Positions 6,721 to 11,938 of a stretch of DNA of 11,938 bases are shown piece by piece. The position numbers were made by a program, and so were the translations under genes. The first letter of the stretch is position 1. Every line of letters begins with the position of its first letter. The notes below the pieces were generated by a model. The model had not been told where the DNA came from, did no database searches, and worked only from the letters and a program-made list of their open reading frames with translations. The DNA is from Alphaproteobacteria bacterium (GTDB lineage: Bacteria > Pseudomonadota > Alphaproteobacteria > Rhizobiales > Hyphomicrobiaceae), in NCBI GenBank assembly GCA_024279745.1, contig JAJRRE010000038.1, forward strand, positions 1 through 11,938, written 5' to 3'.

Positions 6721-7890
6721 ATGCCAGTACTGAACCGATTTGCCGATTTCCACGATGAAATTACCGCCTGGCGGCGCGATCTGCATGAGAACCCTGAGCT
6801 TCTTTATGAGGTTCATCGCACCGCTAGAACTGTCGCCGACCGGCTCAATGAGTTTGGCCTAGACGAAGTGGTTAGCGGAATTGGGCGCACCGGCGTGGTC
6901 GGGATCATCAAGGGCAAGTCAGATGGCAGTGGCAAGGTCATTGGCCTGCGCGCGGATATGGACGCGTTGCCGATCAAGGAGGCCAGCAATAAGCCCTACG
7001 CGTCGAAGAACGAGGGCAAGATGCACGCCTGCGGTCATGACGGCCACACGGCAATGCTGCTCGGCGCCGCGAAATATCTGGCTGAAACGCGCAATTTTGA
7101 CGGGACCGTCGCCGTGATTTTTCAACCGGCGGAAGAAGGCGGCGCCGGCGCCAAGGCGATGATCGATGATGGACTGCTGGAGCGCTGGAATATCCAGGAA
7201 GTTTACGGGATGCACAATTTTCCCGGCATGGATGTCGGCTCATTCGGGATCAGGTCCGGCCCGTTAATGGCCGCAACTGATGAATTCCAGGTGGAGATCG
7301 AGGGCGTTGGCGGCCATGCGGCGCGCCCCAATCGTGCGGTTGACCCAATTATTGTGGCCGCTCAAGTCATTCAGGCATTGCAGACGATTGTATCGCGCAA
7401 TGTTGACCCGCTTGAATCGGCGGTGATCACGGTGACTGCCATACATGCTGGGGACGCCTTCAACGTTATTCCGCAAAAAGCCAAATTCATCGGCACATGC
7501 CGCTCGTTGCGCCCGCATATTCGCGACCAGCTGGAAGAGCGTTTTAAAAGCGTGGTCACTAATATTGTGCAAGGTTTTGGCGCGCGCGTTAGCATTGAAT
7601 ATATGCGCAATTACCCGGTTACCATTAACCATGACGCACCGGCGGCGTTTGCCGGCTCGGTTGCGGCACAGATTGTCGGTGACAGCAATGTCGATATGCA
7701 GATTGCGCCGGTGATGGGCGGCGAGGATTTTTCCTATATGCTTGAGGCGCGCCCCGGTGCGTTTATCTTTGTCGGCAATGGCGATAGCGCCGGGCTGCAC
7801 AATGAAGCCTATGACTTTAACGATGACATTATTCCGATCGGCTGTTCCTATTGGGCCAAGCTGGTGGAAAGCGCAATGCCGGCAAGCTGA
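6721..7890 (+). CDS. M20-family metallo-amidohydrolase (hippurate hydrolase/N-acyl-amino acid deacylase type)
   Basis: This 389-aa cytoplasmic enzyme belongs to peptidase family M20D, whose members split amide bonds of N-acyl or auxin-conjugated amino acids using a metal pair. Visible landmarks are RRDLHENPELLYEVHRTA (18-35), GLRADMDALPIKE (75-87), MHACGHDGHTAMLLGAA (101-117; metal ligands Cys104 and His106), FQPAEEGGAGAKAMI (135-148; Glu138 base and ligand Glu139), GMHNFPG (163-169, His165), the dimerisation-domain entry GVGGHAARPNRAVDPI (196-211) and GGEDFSYML..PGAFIFVGNG with LHNEAYDFND (His360) near the end. All expected catalytic residues are present, so it should be active; the substrate cannot be told. 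A strong SD (AAGGAG, 6709-6714) is 6 nt before the ATG, and an operator-like dyad lies further upstream. The following ugp genes start 175 bp later. Confidence 0.92.
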   Translation: MPVLNRFADFHDEITAWRRDLHENPELLYEVHRTARTVADRLNEFGLDEVVSGIGRTGVVGIIKGKSDGSGKVIGLRADMDALPIKEASNKPYASKNEGKMHACGHDGHTAMLLGAAKYLAETRNFDGTVAVIFQPAEEGGAGAKAMIDDGLLERWNIQEVYGMHNFPGMDVGSFGIRSGPLMAATDEFQVEIEGVGGHAARPNRAVDPIIVAAQVIQALQTIVSRNVDPLESAVITVTAIHAGDAFNVIPQKAKFIGTCRSLRPHIRDQLEERFKSVVTNIVQGFGARVSIEYMRNYPVTINHDAPAAFAGSVAAQIVGDSNVDMQIAPVMGGEDFSYMLEARPGAFIFVGNGDSAGLHNEAYDFNDDIIPIGCSYWAKLVESAMPAS

Positions 7891-7981
7891 ACTGACTGTT
7901 TGAGTATAGCCAGGTGGTGAAGGTTAGAGCTAACAAGAGGAGGCATGTTTTTGACGATTTTGTTCAACGGATAAGACGCCC

Positions 7982-8001
7982 CCCAGCACCGTTTTGCTGG
8001 G
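7982..8001 (+). promoter_or_regulatory. ugpB leader hairpin 1
   Basis: CCCAGCA (7982-7988) and TGCTGGG (7995-8001) form a perfect 7-bp stem with loop CCGTTT. Bases AAACC follow rather than a T run, so a simple terminator for the amidohydrolase gene is unlikely. Confidence 0.45.
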
Positions 8002-8027
8002 AAACCGGCGCGCTATGACACAATGAA

Positions 8028-8046
8028 GCTTCTGGTCAACAGAAGC
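8028..8046 (+). promoter_or_regulatory. ugpB leader hairpin 2, next to the ribosome site
   Basis: GCTTCTG (8028-8034) and CAGAAGC (8040-8046) form a perfect 7-bp stem with loop GTCAA. The stem ends 6 bases before the SD AGGAGGA (8053-8059) of ugpB, a place where it could affect mRNA stability or translation. Confidence 0.45.
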
Positions 8047-8065
8047 GTAATGAGGAGGAAACTTC

Positions 8066-9394
8066 GTGGAAAAAAAGAATTCAACACTGCAAACAGTGAC
8101 AGCAGGCGCTCTGGTCGCGCTGGGACTGTCAGCCATGGCGACAAGCGCTGCGGCTCAGACCAAAATCCAGTGGTGGCACGCCATGGGCGGCGTTAATGGC
8201 GAACGCGTTAATAAGATTGCCAATGATTTTAACGCCACGCAAAAAGACTATCAGGTGGTGCCGGTTTATAAGGGCAATTATACCGAGACCATGACGGCGG
8301 CCGTTGCCGCGTTCCGGGCGCGCAAGCAGCCGCATATTGTGCAGGTGTTCGAAGTCGGGACCGCGACAATGATGGCTGCCAAGGGCGCGGTGTATCCAGT
8401 TGGCGACGTTATGAAAGACGCGGGCGAGCCGTTTAACACAGACGATTATCTGCCCGCCGTGATCAGCTATTACCAGACCCCGGACGGCAAATTGTTGTCG
8501 ATGCCATTTAACAGCTCGACGCCGGTCTTGTGGTATAATAAGGACGCGTTTGCCAAAGCGGGTATTAAAGAGCCGCCGAAAACCTGGCCGGAAATGAAAA
8601 TAGCGTCCGATAAGTTATTGGCGTCGGGCGCAAAATGCGGCTTTTCCTTTGGCTGGCAGTCCTGGGTCATGATTGAGAATTTCTCGACCTGGCATAATCT
8701 GCCGATTGGCACCAAGGAAAACGGTTTCGCCGGTTTGGATACAAAGCTGACCTTTAACAATAAGGCCGTGAAAAAAGTCCTGAGCGATATTTCCAGCTGG
8801 AGCAAGAGCAAGGCGTTTGTCTATGCCGGACGGCGCGGCGACAGTCTGCCCAAATACACCACCGGCGAATGTGCGATGTGGATGAACTCGTCGGCTTATT
8901 ATGGCGGCATTAAAAAGCAGGCCAAATTCAAGTTCGGCCAGGCCATGCTGCCGTTTTATCCAGACGTCACCAAAGCACCGCAGAACTCGATCATTGGCGG
9001 CGCGACGTTGTGGGTGCTGAAGGGGCATGACAAGGGCGATTATAAAGGCGTGGCGAAGTTCATGACCTATCTGTCGTCGGCCAAAGTGCAGGCCTGGTGG
9101 CATCAGCAAACCGGTTATGTGCCGATCACCAAAGCGGCTTATGAGCTGTCGAAAAAGCAGGGTTTCTACAAGTCAAATCCGGGCACGGATACGGCGATCA
9201 AGCAGCTCAGCCTGAACAAGCCAACGGCCAATTCAAGAGGCCTGCGCTTTGGCAATTTCGTCCAGATTCGCGACATCATCAATGAAGAGATGGAGAATAT
9301 CTGGAAGGGCTCGAAGAACGCTTCGGACGCGCTCGATAGCGCCGTGGCGCGCGGTAACAAGCTGCTGCGCAAATTCGAAAAAGCCAATAAATAG
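8066..9394 (+). CDS. ugpB: sn-glycerol-3-phosphate ABC transporter, periplasmic substrate-binding protein
   Basis: This 442-aa protein follows E. coli UgpB along its whole length as recalled: IQWWHAMGGVNGERVNKIA near the mature N-terminus, YKGNYTETMTAAVAAFRA (68-85), VFEVGTATMMAAKG (94-107), PFNSSTPVLWYNKDAF (147-162), CGFSFGWQSWVMIENFSTW (191-209), NSIIGGATLWVLKG (307-320), QQTGYVPITKAAYEL (347-361) and RGLRFGNFVQIR (391-402). Residues 1-30 are a Sec signal peptide ending SAAAQ. It captures glycerol-3-phosphate or glycerophosphodiesters in the periplasm and hands them to UgpA-UgpE. Cys191 and Cys269 occur at the two places where E. coli UgpB also has Cys and may pair. The start is GTG, set by a strong AGGAGGA SD 6 nt away. 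I see no convincing Pho box upstream, unlike E. coli. A strong hairpin follows the stop and a 696-bp gap parts it from ugpA. Confidence 0.96.
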   Translation: MEKKNSTLQTVTAGALVALGLSAMATSAAAQTKIQWWHAMGGVNGERVNKIANDFNATQKDYQVVPVYKGNYTETMTAAVAAFRARKQPHIVQVFEVGTATMMAAKGAVYPVGDVMKDAGEPFNTDDYLPAVISYYQTPDGKLLSMPFNSSTPVLWYNKDAFAKAGIKEPPKTWPEMKIASDKLLASGAKCGFSFGWQSWVMIENFSTWHNLPIGTKENGFAGLDTKLTFNNKAVKKVLSDISSWSKSKAFVYAGRRGDSLPKYTTGECAMWMNSSAYYGGIKKQAKFKFGQAMLPFYPDVTKAPQNSIIGGATLWVLKGHDKGDYKGVAKFMTYLSSAKVQAWWHQQTGYVPITKAAYELSKKQGFYKSNPGTDTAIKQLSLNKPTANSRGLRFGNFVQIRDIINEEMENIWKGSKNASDALDSAVARGNKLLRKFEKANK

Positions 9395-9401
9395 CGGCTC
9401 A

Positions 9402-9442
9402 CTTATCCCCTCTCCCCGTTCTTCACGGGGTGAGGGGATAAG
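9402..9442 (+). terminator. long hairpin after ugpB
   Basis: Arms of 18 nt (9402-9419 and 9425-9442) pair with a single T-T mismatch at 9413/9431 around the loop TCTTC. The arms begin CTTATCCCCTC and end GAGGGGATAAG. It starts 8 bases after the ugpB stop. There is no T run, so partial termination or 3'-end protection of the ugpB message is more likely than full termination. The sequence resembles dispersed GC-rich palindromes. Confidence 0.7.
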
Positions 9443-9524
9443 TTGTCCCGGTCAAACCGATCACATGCAAAGGTCTAAAACGAGAAAACTGTCATACCGG
9501 TGCTCGTCACACTGCTGTCCGGTT

Positions 9525-9611
9525 AAATTTTGTTCGGTGTATCAGTTGTTTAATGATCTACGACTTCATCGAGCTATGAACCAAGATCGGGACTTGAAAA
9601 TGAAATACTGA
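9525..9611 (+). pseudogene. possible transposase C-terminal remnant
   Basis: Twenty-eight codons after the left inverted repeat are open and end at TGA 9609-9611 with the basic tail DLKMKY. Position and composition suit the end of an IS transposase whose front was lost by internal deletion, but no catalytic residue remains, so the call is weak. Confidence 0.3.
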
Positions 9612-9620
9612 ACTTAGCTC

Positions 9621-9781
9621 CTTGCTTTCCCTCCCCTTGACGGGGAGGGCCAGGGTGGGGTGTCGGGGCAAGGGTAGATGCACAAAGTGCATTCCTTAAT
9701 GCAAAACAAGGTCTTCGTAATGATACAGAAATTTTTAATCCCCCCACCCCAACCCCTCCCCGCAGTGGGGGAGGGGCTTTG
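9621..9781 (+). repeat. GC-rich palindromic element nested in the mobile element
   Basis: The left block has CCCTCCCC (9629-9636) paired with GGGGAGGG (9642-9649), then GGGTGGGG (9653-9660). The right block mirrors it: CCCCACCC (9742-9749), then CCCCTCCCC (9753-9761) paired with GGGGAGGGG (9768-9776). The two blocks are inverted copies about 80 bp apart and can also pair with one another. Between them ATGCAC-AAA-GTGCAT (9678-9692) forms a small hairpin. Such G/C-run blocks recur between genes in alphaproteobacteria. Confidence 0.65.
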
Positions 9782-9903
9782 CGCAGCGGTTTGATTTAAA
9801 CCGGACAGTAGTGTGCTCGTCACCGGTATCCCGGTTTGAATTGGTGGATAGGTTAATTTTTGCTCATTTTCAGTACAGCTCCGGCATTAGTGTTGAGACA
9901 ACC

Positions 9904-9932
9904 GGGATCGCGGGAACAAGCCCCACGACGAC
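9904..9932 (-). repeat. REP-like palindrome, copy 3
   Basis: The 29 bases match 4903-4931 at 27 positions (GGGATCGCGGGAACAAG then CCCCACGACGAC). The two changes weaken the outer part of the right stem arm, so this copy looks decayed. Confidence 0.75.
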
Positions 9933-10090
9933 ATCCAGTGTTTTGCAATCAGCGTCCGTCTTTCATCGGGCACGGGCTATCTCAATCAAACCAGGGCGCA
10001 AGGCAGCAGCTTGAAATAATAAGCCGGGTAGCAGTGAGCCCGGGCAGGAAACTAAGCGAAATTATTTACCAGGAAGGAACTGCCGTATAA
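9933..10090 (+). other. remaining intergenic stretch before ugpA
   Basis: No gene is seen here. A CCGGG...CCCGG pair with a 10-nt spacer lies near 10024-10043, and AAGGAA (10074-10079) is the ugpA ribosome site 11 nt before the ATG. I found no convincing promoter, so how ugpA is transcribed past the insertion is unclear. Confidence 0.5.
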
Positions 10091-10972
10091 ATGTTAAAAC
10101 GCGTACATTTTGGGCCGTCGATCCTGCCTTATCTTCTGGTTACGCCGCAGATCCTGGTGACGCTGGTTTTCTTTATATGGCCGGCGGGGCAGGCGCTGTA
10201 TCAATCGCTACTGGTGCAGGACCCGTTTGGGCTGAGCGTCAAATTCGTGATGTTTGAAAACTTCGAAGAATTACTTGGCGACCCGTCTTATTTTGCTGCC
10301 TTTCAGCGCACTTTTGTGTTCTCATTTCTGGTCGCCTTTCTCTCCATCACGCTGGCCCTGTTACTGGCAGCGATGGCCAACCGGGTCGTGCGCGGGCTGA
10401 CCGCTTATCAAACGCTGCTGATCTGGCCCTATGCGGTGGCGCCGGTTGTGGCGGGCGCATTGTGGATGTTCATGATGGACCCGACGCTCGGCATCGGCGC
10501 TTATTTCCTGCATGGTCTGGGGTATGACTGGAATTTTCGCGTCAATGGCAATGAAGCCATGGGGCTGGTTGTCGTTGCCGCGTCGTGGAAACAGATCAGC
10601 TATAATTTTTTGTTTTTCCTGGCCGGGATGCACGCCATTCCAAAGTCATTAATCGAAGCGGCGGCCATTGACGGCGCCGGTCCAGGACGCCGGTTCTGGT
10701 CGATTATTTTCCCGCTGTTGTCGCCAACGACATTCTTCTTGCTGGTGGTCAATATCGTTTATGCCTTTTTTGAAACCTTCGGCATTATCCACGCGGTGAC
10801 CAAGGGCGGGCCGGCCAAGGACACAGAAATCCTTGTTTATAAGGTCTTTAACGACGGTTTTGTCGGGCTTGATCTTGGCGGCTCGGCGGCTCAGTCGGTG
10901 ATCTTGATGGCCCTGGTAATCGGGCTGACCGTGATCCAGTTTCGCTATATCGAAAAGAAGGTGTCCTATTGA
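10091..10972 (+). CDS. ugpA: sn-glycerol-3-phosphate ABC transporter permease UgpA
   Basis: This 293-aa inner-membrane protein is one half of the UgpAE channel. Six transmembrane segments can be drawn at about 12-32, 75-97, 107-128, 157-178, 211-231 and 265-285. The permease EAA loop that docks on the ATPase is intact: EAAAIDGAGPGRRFWSIIFP (189-208). Other UgpA hallmarks are LPYLLVTPQ, FFIWPAGQAL, PYAVAPVVAGALW, WKQISYNFLFF, VNIVYAFFETF and the ending QFRYIEKKVSY, all close to the E. coli protein as recalled. The start ATG has an AAGGAA SD at a longish 11-nt spacing. Its stop TGA shares a base with an ATG that opens a small overlapping frame toward ugpE. Confidence 0.96.
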   Translation: MLKRVHFGPSILPYLLVTPQILVTLVFFIWPAGQALYQSLLVQDPFGLSVKFVMFENFEELLGDPSYFAAFQRTFVFSFLVAFLSITLALLLAAMANRVVRGLTAYQTLLIWPYAVAPVVAGALWMFMMDPTLGIGAYFLHGLGYDWNFRVNGNEAMGLVVVAASWKQISYNFLFFLAGMHAIPKSLIEAAAIDGAGPGRRFWSIIFPLLSPTTFFLLVVNIVYAFFETFGIIHAVTKGGPAKDTEILVYKVFNDGFVGLDLGGSAAQSVILMALVIGLTVIQFRYIEKKVSY

Positions 10973-11052
10973 TGCTCCAATGCGCGAACAATGGCTCACT
11001 CCCAAAACGCCGCCGCTGCGCCATAGCCATCGGAGGCGCCGCTCATGGTTGA
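10972..11052 (+). CDS. possible 26-codon coupling mini-ORF between ugpA and ugpE
   Basis: ATG 10972-10974 overlaps the ugpA stop (TGATG) and the frame ends at TGA 11050-11052, 8 bases inside ugpE. The peptide would be MLQCANNGSLPKRRRCAIAI and six more residues. AAGGTG in the last ugpA codons could act as its SD at about 8 nt. It may only serve to carry ribosomes to the ugpE start. The frame is short and could be chance. Confidence 0.3.
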   Translation: MLQCANNGSLPKRRRCAIAIGGAAHG

Positions 11053-11893
11053 AAACCGGCCCTGGGTGACATTCCTTGCTCACACCACATTGATCATCGG
11101 CGTGTTGCTGGTGGCCTTTCCGATCTGGGTTACATTTGTGGCGGCCAGTCATGACCAGGTCCGCATTACACAGGTGCCGCTGCCGCTGTGGCCTGGCGAT
11201 CAGTTTTTGGTTAATCTGAAATCGGCGATCTCGGTTGGCGTCGGCAATGCACGCGAACAATCCGTCGGTCTGATGTTGATGAACTCGCTGATCATGGCGC
11301 TGGCCATTGCGTTCGGGAAAATCACGATTTCAATCCTATCGGCCTTTGCCATCGTCTATTTCCGCTTTCCCTTCCGCATGGCGTTTTTCTGGATGATTTT
11401 TCTGACGCTGATGCTGCCGGTGGAAGTGCGCATTTTGCCGACCTTTGAGGTCGTCGCCAATATCGGCATTCTCAACACTTATCTGGGGTTGACCATTCCG
11501 CTGATCGCCTCGGCTACCGCCACTTTCATGTTTCGCCAGGTGTTCCTGACAGTGCCCGATGAGCTATTGGAAGCCGCGCGCATCGACGGCGCCGGGCCAA
11601 TGCGCTTCTTCAAGGATATCTTGCTGCCAATGTCGCGCAACAACATCGCGGCCCTGTTCGTGATTTTGTTTATTTACGGCTGGAACCAGTATTTATGGCC
11701 GCTGATGATCACCACCGACAAAAGCATGTACACCATTGTTATGGGCATCAAACAAATGCTGGAAGCGGCTGAAGAGGCGCCCGAATGGCATCTCATCATG
11801 ATGACGACCCTGCTTGCCATGGTGCCGCCGGTGCTTGTGGTCATGACCATGCAAAAGCTCTTTGTGAAGGGCCTGACAGAGACGGAGAAGTAG
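11045..11893 (+). CDS. ugpE: sn-glycerol-3-phosphate ABC transporter permease UgpE
   Basis: This 282-aa inner-membrane protein pairs with UgpA. It opens MVENRPWVTFLAH, typical of UgpE, and has hydrophobic segments at about 10-32, 75-97, 108-128, 142-165, 198-220 and 248-270. The EAA loop is intact (EAARIDGAGPMRFFKDILLP, 176-195), followed by NNIAALFVILFIYGWNQYLWPL. A GGAGG SD (11032-11036) lies 8 nt before the ATG, which sets this start despite other ATGs in the 72-bp gap after ugpA. The ATPase gene begins 2 bases after its stop. Confidence 0.96.
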   Translation: MVENRPWVTFLAHTTLIIGVLLVAFPIWVTFVAASHDQVRITQVPLPLWPGDQFLVNLKSAISVGVGNAREQSVGLMLMNSLIMALAIAFGKITISILSAFAIVYFRFPFRMAFFWMIFLTLMLPVEVRILPTFEVVANIGILNTYLGLTIPLIASATATFMFRQVFLTVPDELLEAARIDGAGPMRFFKDILLPMSRNNIAALFVILFIYGWNQYLWPLMITTDKSMYTIVMGIKQMLEAAEEAPEWHLIMMTTLLAMVPPVLVVMTMQKLFVKGLTETEK

Positions 11894-11895
11894 CG

Positions 11896-11938
11896 TTGGC
11901 ATCAGTTGGCATAAAAAACGTCACCAAGAGTTACGGCA
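11896..11938 (+). CDS. ugpC: sn-glycerol-3-phosphate ABC transporter ATP-binding protein UgpC, first 14 codons
   Basis: The window ends just inside this gene. The frame reads MASVGIKNVTKSYG, the usual opening beta strand of sugar-type ABC ATPases (UgpC/MalK) before the Walker A motif, which lies beyond the edge. The start is TTG: no ATG or GTG occurs in frame nearby, and GGAG at 11884-11887, inside the end of ugpE, gives an 8-nt spacing. Position directly after ugpE fits the B-A-E-C order. Confidence 0.85.
   Translation, partial: MASVGIKNVTKSYG

Larger units (their letters stand above)
9508..9815 (+). mobile_element. 308-bp MITE or internally deleted insertion sequence with TIRs and 5-bp target duplication
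   Basis: The left end reads CACACTGCTGTCCGGTTAAA and the reverse complement of the right end reads CACACTACTGTCCGGTTTAA, with one mismatch and one single-base gap over about 21 bp. CTCGT stands directly outside both ends (9503-9507 and 9816-9820), a clean 5-bp target site duplication. No full transposase fits. An open frame from about 9525 to the TGA at 9609-9611 reads KFCSVYQLFNDLRLHRAMNQ onward to LKMKY and may be a transposase C-terminus, which would make this an internally deleted IS. The family is not assigned; a 5-bp duplication with C-initial ends is not specific enough. Confidence 0.8.
9493..9832 (+). repeat. REP-like palindrome split by an insertion, copy 2
   Basis: ATACCGGTG (9494-9502) and CACCGGTAT (9821-9829) are exact reverse complements. 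With the 308-bp insertion and one CTCGT removed, they form a 9-bp stem around a 5-nt loop, set in the same GTCAT...ATCCC frame as the copy at 4903-4931. Confidence 0.75.

Noticed and set aside
7891..8065. Pho box or sigma-70 promoter for ugpB
   Set aside because: No pair of CTGTCAT-like repeats is present, and TTGACG at 7951 has no acceptable -10 at 16-18 bp.
9614..9823. Minus-strand 69-codon frame with Pro/Gly-rich peptide
   Set aside because: It is a translation of the GC-rich palindromes and the right inverted repeat, with no start signal; not a gene.
9820..10090. Promoter for ugpA
   Set aside because: Candidate TTGAAT (9836) and TTGCAA (9943) hexamers have no matching -10 at the right distance.

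Overview
The window reads as chromosomal DNA of an alphaproteobacterium with moderately high GC. The evidence is the arginine-rich, non-pyrrolysine MttB-family methyltransferase with its RACE-type activator, the ugpB-A-E-C gene order, and dispersed REP-like palindromes of the kind common in this class. Genus cannot be told. No tRNA, rRNA, CRISPR array or phage gene was seen.

Left part (1-3857, + strand): the end of a GFA-family protein, a long ferredoxin-ASKHA protein (reductive activator of corrinoid proteins) and an MttB-family methyltransferase. The first two genes overlap by one base and the third follows after 62 bp, so they probably form one operon for corrinoid-dependent demethylation of a methylated (quaternary) amine. 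The corrinoid protein itself is not in the window.

Middle (3897-7890): two minus-strand genes, a membrane-anchored TPR/coiled-coil protein and a 107-aa one-pass membrane protein of unknown role. A plus-strand tandem universal stress protein follows, then an M20-family amidohydrolase. In front of the amidohydrolase lies a 16-bp dyad very close to the published RutR (TetR-family) operator consensus.

Right part (8066-11938, + strand): ugpB, ugpA, ugpE and the first codons of ugpC, an ABC importer for sn-glycerol-3-phosphate or glycerophosphodiesters. ugpB has two hairpins in its leader. ugpA and ugpE are joined by a possible 26-codon mini-ORF that overlaps the stop of one and the start of the other.

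The most interesting structure is the 696-bp gap between ugpB and ugpA. It holds a strong hairpin just after ugpB and a 308-bp mobile-element remnant with ~21-bp terminal inverted repeats and a 5-bp target duplication (CTCGT). The remnant sits exactly in the loop of an older 9+9-bp REP-like palindrome. Inside it is a second, GC-rich palindromic element, and a further REP copy lies downstream. Another copy of the REP lies in frame in the N-terminal codons of the TPR gene. I see no clear new enzymatic system; the novelty here is in insertion layering, leaders and coupling.
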